Positions 35,932 through 44,588 of a DNA stretch of 64,000 nucleotides are shown here, piece after piece (position 1 is the first letter of the stretch; every line of letters starts with the position of its first letter). Source of the DNA: an uncultured Bacilli bacterium (lineage in GTDB: Bacteria; Bacillota_I; Bacilli_A; RF39; UBA660); the NCBI GenBank assembly GCA_934149105.1, contig CAKPDP010000007.1, forward strand, positions 1 through 64,000. The letters are read 5' to 3'. Under the pieces are notes generated by a model. It saw only the letters and a list, made by a program, of their open reading frames with translations. It ran no database searches and was not told the DNA's origin. The translations under genes were made by a program, and so were the position numbers.

Positions 35932-36265
35932 CTTTTATCCTTTTTCTATACTTAATCTTAACTTCTTTACTAGGTTCATATAAATAATAAGCTCTAACTG
36001 TATATTCCTTATCTATCTCTCTTAATACTTGTTCTCTTTTCGTCTCATAAAAATATTCTTCTAAGTATTTTTTTAACTCTCCTTCTGAAGAAAATGTTCC
36101 ACAAAATCTTTCCAGATCATCTCTACTTCTAAATCCCAAATACCTAGAATAACTCGCTATCTCTCTATTTTCTAATTCTATTGGAGCCATCATCAAATAA
36201 TAATTTGATTCATAACCTCTCTCATGATCTATATGAATACTTCTTCTCTCACTACTTTTTTCCAT
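35915..36265 (-). CDS. Unknown protein with FxS..LERF motif, copy 2
   Basis: A 116-residue charged cytoplasmic protein. It has a segment YLGFRSRDDLERFCGTFSS that resembles YLDFKDEYSLERFGNCFS in the upstream gene, so the two may share a fold. No known family recognised. GAGGTAATTAAG stands before ATG 36265. It is one of two intact track-length genes ending in TGA. It lies between an equally unknown gene and xerC/D, overlapping the latter. Confidence 0.65.
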   Translation of the reverse strand: MEKSSERRSIHIDHERGYESNYYLMMAPIELENREIASYSRYLGFRSRDDLERFCGTFSSEGELKKYLEEYFYETKREQVLREIDKEYTVRAYYLYEPSKEVKIKYRKRIKDEVYK

Positions 36266-36266
36266 C

Positions 36267-36830
36267 TTAATTACCTCGCCAATTATCTGTCGCAGCATAT
36301 TTATAATTACTTCTCTTACCAGGCATCATTCTTCCAAATCTATTTCCATTTTTAAAAGATTTAACATGTAATGGTTTACCACAAACATTATAAGAAACAC
36401 CTGCAGAATTTATTAAAACATCAAACATTCTTAACAGTTCATTTCTATATACTCTATCATTCTTTTCTTCTAAATCAATTATTTTCCAAGTAAATCCCTT
36501 TATAACACCATCTAATACCACTTCTTTTCCTCTACTATCTTGAAATGATTTTTCATTATAACTATTAAGAACATAAAGACAACTAAGTCCCAAGCTTTCT
36601 ATAAGATTACTATCTTCTGAAAAACAATTACCAAACCTTTCTAAAGAATATTCATCTTTAAAATCTAAATAAATACTATCCTCTGAATTACTAATCCTAA
36701 TAACATAACTATTTCCAAAATGTTTACCATTTTTTTCAGTGATAGGATAATTTCCTAATATAATTTCAAAAGAATTTTCATCAACAACTTTATTATCTCT
36801 CTTTCGATCTCTAACATTCTTTACTACCAT
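36267..36830 (-). CDS. Unknown protein with FxS..LERF motif, copy 1
   Basis: A 187-residue protein, soluble and basic at the C-terminus (GRMMPGKRSNYKY). The middle has YLDFKDEYSLERFGNCFS, shared in pattern with the next gene. Family not recognised. The ATG overlaps the end of the U32 peptidase gene by 20 bases and no clear ribosome site is seen, so it may depend on translational coupling, or the start may lie elsewhere. Confidence 0.6.
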   Translation of the reverse strand: MVVKNVRDRKRDNKVVDENSFEIILGNYPITEKNGKHFGNSYVIRISNSEDSIYLDFKDEYSLERFGNCFSEDSNLIESLGLSCLYVLNSYNEKSFQDSRGKEVVLDGVIKGFTWKIIDLEEKNDRVYRNELLRMFDVLINSAGVSYNVCGKPLHVKSFKNGNRFGRMMPGKRSNYKYAATDNWRGN

Positions 36831-39048
36831 ATCTATCTATTTTAGTTTTTAAATCTCTTATTAGTTCTTCGACTTCTGAAGAACTTTCATCTAATAATTC
36901 AATTCTAAAACTATTTACTCCTTTACTAATATAATACCCCAAATCATCTCGTTTATCAATATTTTTACTATGCATTATTTTAGTATAACAATCATCTTTT
37001 AAAATTGGATATTTATTTCCTTCATTATCTTCTAAACAGTACTTAGAACTATCTTTTCTGCAATTATTACAGCCACCCATTAATTGTTTTATAGGACAAT
37101 ATTTCATAATCATCAGTTCTAATCTACCATAAATTACCATTTCTATATTAGCATAACTTAAATCTAAATCTTTTACATATCTATAATCATCTTCAACTGC
37201 TAAAGTTATTCTTTCTACTTTCTTATCTTGAAGAAATTTTATTGTTTCATTATTAACCACATTAAAATAATAATCACTAATAACCTTTTTATCTTTATAT
37301 TCTTCTATTCCTCCCAAATCTGTAACTAATACTCTTTCTACTTCTGGATACTTATTAGAAACTCTACTAGTCTGAAAATAAATATTATTATAAACTTTTT
37401 CATATTTTCTATATAATTCTAAATTAGTTACATATATATTATCTACTCCTAACCCTATAGTGGTCTTTAACTGTTCTTCTGTCCTAACTAAAATACTGAT
37501 TCTTTTATTCTTATCTTTATTTCTGTTTCTAATCTCTTCTCTTTTTTCTAATTTATCACTTTTTTTCTTACCTATTCTTAATTCATTTAACTTACCAACT
37601 AAATATCTCCTAGCCTCATTTAAAGTTGCTATCCTAATAAAAATATCTTCATCCATTTCTATATCTATTTCTTCTGATAGATAGATACTATCACCTAACT
37701 TACTAAGTTGCAATAATATTTTTTCTCTACTAATAGGACTAGTAACAGATTCTTCTACTATATCCCCCTCATATTTAACTACATTAACATAATCAGTAAG
37801 TTCAATTTCTAAAGGGCTTCCTTTCCTGGCCTTAACTCTATACTTAACTCCAATCTTCTTTTTTAGATAATTATTAAGTTCCTTATCTAATTCAGAATCA
37901 TATGTTAAACTAACAATATCCTTTCTATCAAGGCCTATTTTATTAGGAACTACTGCTATCGTATCACATTCCCTAACCAGTAAATCCTTCTTATTATAAA
38001 GTCTATTAACTATCATTCCCTTATTACTATTTTTAAATCTAATTCCATCATTTTGACGTAACTTTCTCTTTAACTTTATAACAATCTTTTTCTCATTTAC
38101 TTCTATTACTTCCCCAATCTCCACTCCCTGATGATTAGATGTCATTATATTCATAATTTCTTTATCTTTATTTAAATATCCTGTGGTAAATTTTCTATTA
38201 AATATTCTAGCTATTTTATCCTTATCCTCTAAAGATACTGTCATATCCTTATTCTCATAATAATTATCTATATATTTCCTATAAAGACTAGTAACCAAAG
38301 CCACATAACTAGCAGACTTCATTCTTCCTTCTATCTTAAAACTATCAATTCCTGCTTCTATTAAATCTTTTATCTTTTCCATAGTATTAAGTTCTCTTGT
38401 ACTAAGTAAATACTTTCCTTTAGTAGGAACATACTTCCCATCAACTAGAAATTTATATGGTAACCGACAAGATTGAACACATTCTCCTCTATTACCACTT
38501 CTACCACCATTTAAGCTACTAAATAAACAGCAACCTGAATAACATACACATAAAGCCCCATGAACAAAAACTTCCTTCTCTAAAGGTATCTTCAATTCTT
38601 TAATTTCCTCTAAAGACATCTCTCTATCTAAAACAACTCTAGTAACCCCTAAATCCTGCATAATCTTTAACCCCTGATCATTATGATTATGGCACTGTGT
38701 ACTAGCATGAATTTCTAATCCCGGTAAACATTTTCTAACTATACTAATAATTCCTAAATCCTGCATAATAACGGCATCAACTCTATTTTGATACAAAAAT
38801 TCTAAATATTTAAGAACTTCCTCTACCTCATTCTGATAAATAATAGTATTAACCGTAACATAAACCTTAACTCCATATAAATGACAATATTCTATAGCGT
38901 CCACTAACTCTTGATTAGTAAAATTACCTGCAAATTTTCTAGCTCCAAAATTTTTACCACTCAAATATACCGCATCAGCTTTACTATTAACTGCCGCCTC
39001 TAAACATTCTCTATTTCCTACCGGTACTAGTAATTCTACTTTTTTCAT
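36811..39048 (-). CDS. U32 family peptidase with C-terminal collagenase-like domain
   Basis: A 745-residue protein. The N-terminal half carries the U32 signature (VELLVPVGNRECLEAAVNSKADAVYLSG) and the cysteine-rich ELNTMEKIKDLIEAGIDSFKIEGRMKS region, with CVCYSGCCLFSS and GECVQSCRLPY cysteines. Such proteins (YrrO/YhbU/RlhA group) act either as peptidases or, with Fe-S clusters, in hydroxylation of tRNA or rRNA; in Bacilli TrhP-type members hydroxylate tRNA U34. Cysteine content favours an RNA hydroxylation role. The ATG at 39048 overlaps the upstream stop (ATGA), with GAAGTGAT before it. Confidence 0.85.
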   Translation of the reverse strand: MKKVELLVPVGNRECLEAAVNSKADAVYLSGKNFGARKFAGNFTNQELVDAIEYCHLYGVKVYVTVNTIIYQNEVEEVLKYLEFLYQNRVDAVIMQDLGIISIVRKCLPGLEIHASTQCHNHNDQGLKIMQDLGVTRVVLDREMSLEEIKELKIPLEKEVFVHGALCVCYSGCCLFSSLNGGRSGNRGECVQSCRLPYKFLVDGKYVPTKGKYLLSTRELNTMEKIKDLIEAGIDSFKIEGRMKSASYVALVTSLYRKYIDNYYENKDMTVSLEDKDKIARIFNRKFTTGYLNKDKEIMNIMTSNHQGVEIGEVIEVNEKKIVIKLKRKLRQNDGIRFKNSNKGMIVNRLYNKKDLLVRECDTIAVVPNKIGLDRKDIVSLTYDSELDKELNNYLKKKIGVKYRVKARKGSPLEIELTDYVNVVKYEGDIVEESVTSPISREKILLQLSKLGDSIYLSEEIDIEMDEDIFIRIATLNEARRYLVGKLNELRIGKKKSDKLEKREEIRNRNKDKNKRISILVRTEEQLKTTIGLGVDNIYVTNLELYRKYEKVYNNIYFQTSRVSNKYPEVERVLVTDLGGIEEYKDKKVISDYYFNVVNNETIKFLQDKKVERITLAVEDDYRYVKDLDLSYANIEMVIYGRLELMIMKYCPIKQLMGGCNNCRKDSSKYCLEDNEGNKYPILKDDCYTKIMHSKNIDKRDDLGYYISKGVNSFRIELLDESSSEVEELIRDLKTKIDRYGSKEC

Positions 39049-39308
39049 CTCTTTATCACTTCCCATATTAATATAATCCATAAAAGACACAGCAAAGGAA
39101 CTCCTAATCGAAACTTATTCTTCTTTGTTTTGTGATGAAAAATATACATACCCATCTCCATCCCTAAACATCCACCTATCAAAGATAGTCCCAATAAAGT
39201 CCTCTCTCTAATTCTTTTTCTTCCTCTTATAGACCTTTCTTTATCTATACCACAACTAATAAAACTAACTATATTTACTACTATAATATATCCAATAAAA
39301 TATCTCAT
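39045..39308 (-). CDS. DUF1294 small membrane protein
   Basis: An 87-residue protein with helices at about 3-19, 39-57 and 68-85. CGIDKERSIRGRKRIRERTLLGLSLIGGCLG is the DUF1294 pattern (DK..A......RI.E..L..L...GG..G). Function unknown. It is first in the operon with U32, and its TGA overlaps the U32 ATG. Confidence 0.8.
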   Translation of the reverse strand: MRYFIGYIIVVNIVSFISCGIDKERSIRGRKRIRERTLLGLSLIGGCLGMEMGMYIFHHKTKKNKFRLGVPLLCLLWIILIWEVIKR

Positions 39309-39332
39309 ACCCTCAATTTCTCTTTCATCTAA

Positions 39333-39361
39333 ATATTATCATAGTCTTAAAATCCTGTCAA
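39333..39361 (-). promoter_or_regulatory. Promoter of the DUF1294-U32 operon
   Basis: TTGACA (39356-39361), 17 bases, TAATAT (39333-39338) on the minus strand. A near-palindrome ACAAA-CA-TTTGT lies just upstream of the -35. Confidence 0.75.
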
Positions 39362-39424
39362 TAGTTTTGACAAACATTTGTTCTTTTTTTGCTTTCTTAC
39401 TCTTTTTACTACCCTAATTACCCA

Positions 39425-39456
39425 TAAAAAAATACCAAGTTTCAAGTCTTGGTATT
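39425..39456 (-). terminator. Terminator of the metal exporter-like gene
   Basis: Nine-bp stem AATACCAAG/CTTGGTATT followed by T6 on the minus strand. Confidence 0.75.
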
Positions 39457-39468
39457 AATCCTTTTATT

Positions 39469-40320
39469 TTATAAAACTATTCCTATTAAATCTATAATCA
39501 TTCCACTAACAACACTAATTCCATATACTAAAAGAAGAATACCTATATTTTCCTTAATATTTTTATTAGTCTTAAATAAAATAAACATTGAAATTCCACT
39601 ACCCGCTAATAAACCTGACATAGTAGCCCCCAAAGAAATAACTTTATTTATATATAATTCTGTTATCATAACTGAAGCCCCACAATTAGGAATTAATCCA
39701 ATAATTCCTGTTAGAAAAGATGAAAATACATTATCATTAAGTAACATCTTAGCTAAAAAACTTTCTCCTCCGTAATTAAAAACAATATTTAATAAAAAAT
39801 TAATAATTAGAATAAAAATACTTATTTTTACAGTATGATAAATACTAGATTTAATAATATTCTCTTCTTCACAATGACAATGTTCCGAAGAACATATATC
39901 ATATTGAAATTCTTCTCTTTCACTTCGCTTTCTCAATATTAAATCTATAACAATACCACTAATAATTCCAATAAAAGCCTTCATTATTAGTAATTTACAA
40001 ATAACTCCCATACTAACCTTTTCAGACAATAATATTGGTAACATTTCATCACTACAAGATAAATATATACTTACTAAAGTCCCCAAAGAAACAATCCTTG
40101 TTACATATAAATTAGTAGCCATTGTACTAAAACCACACTGGGGAATAATTCCTAATATTCCCCCTATTACTGGCCCATACTTTCCCGATCTCTTAATAAC
40201 ATCTTTATTTTTATTACTTAATTTATGTTCTATAATCTCAATAATTAAAAAAGCTACAAACAAAAAAGGAACTATCTTTATAGTATCAATAATAGTATCT
40301 TTAATTATCTCCCACATCAT
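39469..40320 (-). CDS. Putative 10-TM heavy-metal exporter (ArsP_2/PF11449-like)
   Basis: A 284-residue protein of two inverted halves. Each half has a related motif: GIIPQCGFSTMATNLYVTR in the first and GLIPNCGASVMITELYINK in the second. Between them, on a cytoplasmic loop, CSSEHCHCEEE (Cys143, His147, Cys148, His149, Cys150) looks like a metal-binding site. The family is predicted to export metals (manganese or others). GGGAG precedes the ATG at 40320. Monocistronic. Confidence 0.75.
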   Translation of the reverse strand: MMWEIIKDTIIDTIKIVPFLFVAFLIIEIIEHKLSNKNKDVIKRSGKYGPVIGGILGIIPQCGFSTMATNLYVTRIVSLGTLVSIYLSCSDEMLPILLSEKVSMGVICKLLIMKAFIGIISGIVIDLILRKRSEREEFQYDICSSEHCHCEEENIIKSSIYHTVKISIFILIINFLLNIVFNYGGESFLAKMLLNDNVFSSFLTGIIGLIPNCGASVMITELYINKVISLGATMSGLLAGSGISMFILFKTNKNIKENIGILLLVYGISVVSGMIIDLIGIVL

Positions 40321-40602
40321 AATCACTCCCACTAAAAAACTGTTTAAATTATACTATTAAAAATAAATAATTACAAGTTTATTCTCTATATTTTTATTAT
40401 TTACTATAACCATCTTTTTCTCCCTAACTATAATTCTTCTCCCATTCTAAATTATTACCACTTAGATTATTTGAGAGTTTTAAGCTTATATAATTATAGA
40501 CTTCTTCTACTATTCATCTTTTATTCTCATATATACCCATTAACAATCCATTATCTAAATCAATAAAATAGTGTATTATTATACATGGAAGGAGAATACG
40601 GT
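40321..40602. other. Gene-free AT-rich spacer
   Basis: No frame with a ribosome site, no clear hairpin and no RNA gene seen before the short plus-strand frame at 40603. Confidence 0.45.
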
Positions 40603-40662
40603 ATGCAAAATAACGAATATTTAAGTGAGGAAAAATATCAACAAACTAATGTTAAAGTTTAA
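40603..40662 (+). pseudogene. Truncated small-protein gene remnant (19 codons)
   Basis: AAGGAG lies eight bases before an ATG; the frame gives MQNNEYLSEEKYQQTNVKV and then TAA. The opening resembles small membrane proteins of gut Firmicutes that continue into a hydrophobic helix, but here the helix is missing. It could be a remnant or a real micropeptide. Confidence 0.35.
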
Positions 40663-40712
40663 AAAATCGAAAAAATGTGTCTAAAAAGTTGACATAAATC
40701 CACATTATATAA

Positions 40713-40738
40713 AGAAAAAATCGAACTAAAAGTTCGAC
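40713..40738 (-). terminator. Terminator of tRNA-Cys
   Basis: Stem TCGAACT/AGTTCGA with a 3-base loop, followed by T6 on the minus strand. Confidence 0.75.
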
Positions 40739-40749
40739 TAAATTACAAA

Positions 40750-40823
40750 TGGAGGAGCCAGTCGGATTTGAACCAACGCTCAGGGAGTTGCAGTCCCATG
40801 CCTTACCACTTGGCTATGACTCC
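40750..40823 (-). tRNA. tRNA-Cys (anticodon GCA)
   Basis: Acceptor GGAGTCA/TGGCTCC (with one mismatch-type pair), anticodon loop CTGCAAC, T-loop TTCAAAT, encoded CCA. Own promoter and terminator. Confidence 0.95.
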
Positions 40824-40858
40824 ATAAATCTAATTAATTATACATCAATTACTCATAA

Positions 40859-40887
40859 AGTATACCAAATTTTTTAGCATTTGACAA
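40859..40887 (-). promoter_or_regulatory. Promoter of tRNA-Cys
   Basis: TTGTCA (40882-40887), 17 bases, TATACT (40859-40864) on the minus strand. Confidence 0.75.
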
Positions 40888-40932
40888 CCCCATTATCTAA
40901 ATTATCCTAAAAAATACAGTCATAAAGGAAAC

Positions 40933-42483
40933 TTAACTTTCCTTTATGACATATTCATAAACTTGATTCCTAATATTAAATGAAAGCCAGATCTTAGAAG
41001 CCTTATCTATATCTTTATCAACTTCAATATATATCTTATTACTATCATCAGGAAAATACTTACTATAACATAATACACTATCATAAGTAACATCATCTAT
41101 AACATAATATACATCCATATAATTATTCATAATTGTACCCCAATCATTTTCTAGATTAATATCACTATCAAGTACTGATTCCACATCTAACTTTATAATA
41201 TTATTCCCCATACTATCAATAATAGCCTTATAATTACAATCATCCTTATAACAATAATTATATTCATATTGATCCTTTATTTCATAACTCTTAATTTTTA
41301 ACTTACTATCTCCAAGTAAAGAATTCTTAAATTTAAGTTCTTCGTTAATCTTAACCGAATACTTTAAAGATTTATTTCCCATATTAACAGGATCTAAATT
41401 TATAACTATCTCACTACCTTTATTATAGCTTCCATGATAAGCAAATTTTATTCTTTTAGTAGAATCTTCCTCACTAATTCTATATATCAAGATAAAATAT
41501 TTAACATCACTAGTTATATATTGATTTCTATAATTAGTACCTATATCTTTAAAATAATCACTATACTTATTTGTAGGTAAATACTCTTTATCTCCAATAT
41601 CAAGGCCCAAATAATCTAAATTAATCTTATACTTATACTTTGTACTATTCTTAATCTTAAACCTAACAATTACTAGTCTATCGTTATTATCCAAGATCTT
41701 ATTACCAGCCCTAGTTCTATCCGTAATATAACTAGAAACAACATTAAAAGTATAAATACCCGATTTAACATCATCCCCTTCAGTATATACTACATTAGTA
41801 ATCGTTCTATCCGTAATTATATATCCTACTACTCCAACCACTGCAAAGATCAAGAATAAATTTATCATATATTTATTCTCTATATAATAATATCGAAGTT
41901 CCCTAATACTTCTTCTTCCTCTTCTTTTTAAATCTTCACTATTTCCCTCAAAAGTAACCTCTACTTCCTCATTATCTTGTTGTGAAAGCTGAAACTCTTC
42001 TAAATCTTTATTAAAATTAAATCTCTTAATATCAAACCCTAAGCCCCTAATAAGCATACACGCTATAAAATAATATTGAATCCATAACGATATCTTTAAT
42101 AAATCTCTTACCGCCTTAATCCCCTTCATCGTCGCGTCAGTCGTAAAGATAGCCTTTAATTCCCCAAAAGAGACAAACAAAATAATACCCGTAACAATAT
42201 AAAATCCCACATAAAACCAATAAATCATCCTTGGTTTCTTTTTAAATTTCATCAAGAAAATAATAACTAGAACAATCCCTATAGCAATAACTATCGCTAT
42301 AACAATAGAATAATTAATATATTGTAAAGCTAACGCTTTACCAGTACTAGTTTTAAAATATTGATTAATATATTTTAAAATATTATTCATAAAGAAAGCT
42401 ATATAACAAGATAATAATGCTATAACAATATGAATAATCTTAAAATGTTTAATCAAAAAAGCATAAGGTCTCTTTAGTATCAT
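40933..42483 (-). CDS. Multi-pass membrane protein with large extracytoplasmic C-terminal domain
   Basis: A 516-residue protein. Four helices lie in the first 150 residues, then a cytoplasmic charged loop (QDNEEVEVTFEGNSEDLKRRGRRS), a fifth helix (about 207-226), and a 290-residue outside region rich in beta-strand pattern and Tyr/Asp/Asn, somewhat like DUF4352-type domains. Function not recognised. It is last in a run with LysM, PH-like and thioredoxin-like genes, which suggests an envelope role. Confidence 0.7.
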   Translation of the reverse strand: MILKRPYAFLIKHFKIIHIVIALLSCYIAFFMNNILKYINQYFKTSTGKALALQYINYSIVIAIVIAIGIVLVIIFLMKFKKKPRMIYWFYVGFYIVTGIILFVSFGELKAIFTTDATMKGIKAVRDLLKISLWIQYYFIACMLIRGLGFDIKRFNFNKDLEEFQLSQQDNEEVEVTFEGNSEDLKRRGRRSIRELRYYYIENKYMINLFLIFAVVGVVGYIITDRTITNVVYTEGDDVKSGIYTFNVVSSYITDRTRAGNKILDNNDRLVIVRFKIKNSTKYKYKINLDYLGLDIGDKEYLPTNKYSDYFKDIGTNYRNQYITSDVKYFILIYRISEEDSTKRIKFAYHGSYNKGSEIVINLDPVNMGNKSLKYSVKINEELKFKNSLLGDSKLKIKSYEIKDQYEYNYCYKDDCNYKAIIDSMGNNIIKLDVESVLDSDINLENDWGTIMNNYMDVYYVIDDVTYDSVLCYSKYFPDDSNKIYIEVDKDIDKASKIWLSFNIRNQVYEYVIKES

Positions 42484-42537
42484 ATCTATCCCTCTATTCT
42501 TTAATAATTATACAATAAATAAAAAGAAAAATAAACC

Positions 42538-42990
42538 TTATTTTTCTTTATATACAACTAATTGTCCCTCTTCCAAATACAATTTTTTATTTTGATTAAT
42601 TAAATCCATTACCGGTACTTTCATTTTCTTAACTATATCTTCTAAAGTATCATTAGAACTTGTAATATAAAAACTAACATCACTCTTAGGCATAACTATA
42701 ACCTGATTAGGATAAAAATAATCATATTTATTTAAACCATTTAAATTACTTAATAAATCACTATTAACGTTATTTTCTTTTGCAAAATTATCTAAAGTCA
42801 TACCCTTTTTTATTGTATAATAATCAAAATAATTACTAATAAGTTTAGGAACTACAATACTATCTCCTACCATAATATTTCTCTCCCAATCTAATCCATT
42901 TAATTTATATAAATAATCTAAACTTACTCTATAATTATCGGCAATACTTTGTATAGTATCTCCTTCATTTATTCTATAGACTTCAAACAT
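42538..42990 (-). CDS. Protein of three LysM domains, no signal peptide
   Basis: The 150 residues are three LysM units in tandem: about 3-48 (INEGDTIQSIADNY, GDSIVVP), 57-101 (IKKGMTLDNFAKENN, NQVIVMP) and 107-148 (SNDTLEDIVKKMKV). LysM binds N-acetylglucosamine polymers such as peptidoglycan. No signal sequence or anchor is present. It may be released, lie in a spore-coat-like layer as SafA does, or bind inside. GGGGGAAGAGAT-type purines precede the ATG. Confidence 0.8.
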   Translation of the reverse strand: MFEVYRINEGDTIQSIADNYRVSLDYLYKLNGLDWERNIMVGDSIVVPKLISNYFDYYTIKKGMTLDNFAKENNVNSDLLSNLNGLNKYDYFYPNQVIVMPKSDVSFYITSSNDTLEDIVKKMKVPVMDLINQNKKLYLEEGQLVVYKEK

Positions 42991-43037
42991 ATCTCTTCCC
43001 CCTCATATTAAGATATGAAAAAAAGAAAATAACGTTA

Positions 43038-43490
43038 TTAATCTTTAACATTATCTTCTTCTCTATCCTTGTATAACTTTTTAGCTTCCATCATATATTC
43101 GGTAATCGTCGTTTCTATCTCTGGTAAAGCTCTTTTAGGAATATTTGATAAAGTTACTACTTCTTTAACTGTATCTATAATTATATTCCCCCATAAAAGT
43201 CCTCCACTAACTGTTAAATCATTAAACATATCAGGAGTAATTGATGTAAAGAAATATCCCCACAATACTCTCTTAGTACCTATCATAATTCTCTTATTAG
43301 TAAGAGCAATAACACAAGTATTAAATATCTCCCAAAAATCACTATTCTTCTGAGCAGGAAAGGCATATAATATTTCTTCATCAGGATTTAAATGTTTATC
43401 AATAATTTCACAGTGTTTACTCACTCTAAAAACCAAACCCATAGGATATTTCTTTCGAAACTCCGATACTAATTTATAAGCTTTAGCCAT
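43038..43490 (-). CDS. Bacterial PH-domain-like protein
   Basis: A 150-residue soluble protein. DEEILYAFPAQKN, CVIALTNKRIMIGTKRVLWGYFFTSITPDMFNDL is the strand pattern of the bacterial PH (YvbH/bPH) domains. Function unknown. Its ATG lies six bases after the thioredoxin-like gene, so it is translated from the same mRNA. Confidence 0.65.
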   Translation of the reverse strand: MAKAYKLVSEFRKKYPMGLVFRVSKHCEIIDKHLNPDEEILYAFPAQKNSDFWEIFNTCVIALTNKRIMIGTKRVLWGYFFTSITPDMFNDLTVSGGLLWGNIIIDTVKEVVTLSNIPKRALPEIETTITEYMMEAKKLYKDREEDNVKD

Positions 43491-43496
43491 AATAAT

Positions 43497-44138
43497 CTAC
43501 TCCATTATTCCATTTTCTTTTAAAAATGCTTCAAAATCTGTTTCTGTACTTTCACCAACTAAAGTATCACTAACCTGATCTCCCGTCATAATCATTGTTG
43601 TTGGAGTTCCCCAATTATCACTATTCTCCTTAAAGAAAGAATTAGAACTCAACAATGATTGATATTCAGTATCTGATAGCGTAGTTAAATCAATATAATA
43701 AACATAAATACTATTCTTATTAACAAATTTCTTAACTACTGGCATAAAACTCTTACAATGAGAACAATTAGCACTCTCAACAATAAAAGCAAACTTTTCA
43801 CCACTCTTAATCATATCTTCATATTGTGAATAATTAAGCTCTACCAAATAATTTTCCTTACTAGAATTATTAGCAAATCCAACTATTCCTATAATAACTA
43901 CTGCAACAGCAGCCACTATTAAAATTACATCTACTAAATGTTTCTTCATAAAACTATCTGTATTCTTAACTGTTTCTTCTTTTTTCTCTTCTTTAACAAT
44001 TTCTTCTTTTATTTGTTCTTTTTTAGGTTTAGTATCAACTTTCTTTGTACTTTTAACCTTAGTTTCTTCAACTTTTTTCTTACTACTATTACTATTTTTC
44101 ACTTTTTCAGTAGTAGTCTTTTTCTTTTCTTCTGCCAT
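43497..44138 (-). CDS. Membrane-anchored thioredoxin-like protein
   Basis: A 213-residue protein. A long Lys/Glu/Thr-rich cytoplasmic N-terminus (1-65), one helix (about 68-88), then an outside thioredoxin fold with CSHC at 125-128 (ESANCSHCKSFMPVV) and the cis-Pro segment WGTPTTMIMTG. Expected to reduce or make disulfides outside the membrane. GGAGGTTATAAA stands before the ATG. Relatives occur as bacteriocin-transport accessory-type proteins. Partners could be the other extracytoplasmic thiol proteins in this window. Confidence 0.8.
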   Translation of the reverse strand: MAEEKKKTTTEKVKNSNSSKKKVEETKVKSTKKVDTKPKKEQIKEEIVKEEKKEETVKNTDSFMKKHLVDVILIVAAVAVVIIGIVGFANNSSKENYLVELNYSQYEDMIKSGEKFAFIVESANCSHCKSFMPVVKKFVNKNSIYVYYIDLTTLSDTEYQSLLSSNSFFKENSDNWGTPTTMIMTGDQVSDTLVGESTETDFEAFLKENGIME

Positions 44139-44212
44139 TTTATAACCTCCACCATAATAATACTATTTTTTCTAAATTAAATCAAGCAAGTTAAATAATA
44201 AGTTAATTACCT

Positions 44213-44569
44213 CTAATTAAAGGCAATCTCTGTTTCTACATTAACATCTTTTATAATTATCGTAAGATAAATAATTCCACTAATAAATATAAGTACTGCT
44301 GCTACAAAAGACCAATAATTAAAATTACTCTTTCGCAAATTAAAATCCTTATAACTATTAACAACAACATAAAAATAAATAACAACTAAGATTAAGAAAA
44401 TAACAATCATTATCTTTCGGTACTTTTCTTTAGCTATTATATCATTATTAATTAGAAACTTCTCTTCTAATCCATTAGCGTTAAAACTAAGAATAATTAT
44501 TCCTATATATATAATCCAAATAATATCTTCAACATATATATCTTTTAATCTCTTATTTATATCTTCCAT
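44213..44569 (-). CDS. Small three-helix membrane protein
   Basis: A 118-residue protein with hydrophobic helices at about 15-30, 52-70 and 84-106. Family not recognised. It lies between the LicD group upstream and the thioredoxin-like gene downstream. Confidence 0.6.
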   Translation of the reverse strand: MEDINKRLKDIYVEDIIWIIYIGIIILSFNANGLEEKFLINNDIIAKEKYRKIMIVIFLILVVIYFYVVVNSYKDFNLRKSNFNYWSFVAAVLIFISGIIYLTIIIKDVNVETEIAFN

Positions 44570-44588
44570 ACTAAATAATATGACTTAC

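Noticed and set aside
39449..39775. Plus-strand 108-codon frame opposite the exporter-like gene
   Set aside because: It is the antisense shadow of a supported membrane protein and its start overlaps the terminator.
43938..44180. Plus-strand Phe-rich frame opposite the thioredoxin-like gene
   Set aside because: Poly-Phe arises from the complement of Lys/Glu codons of the real gene; no ribosome site.
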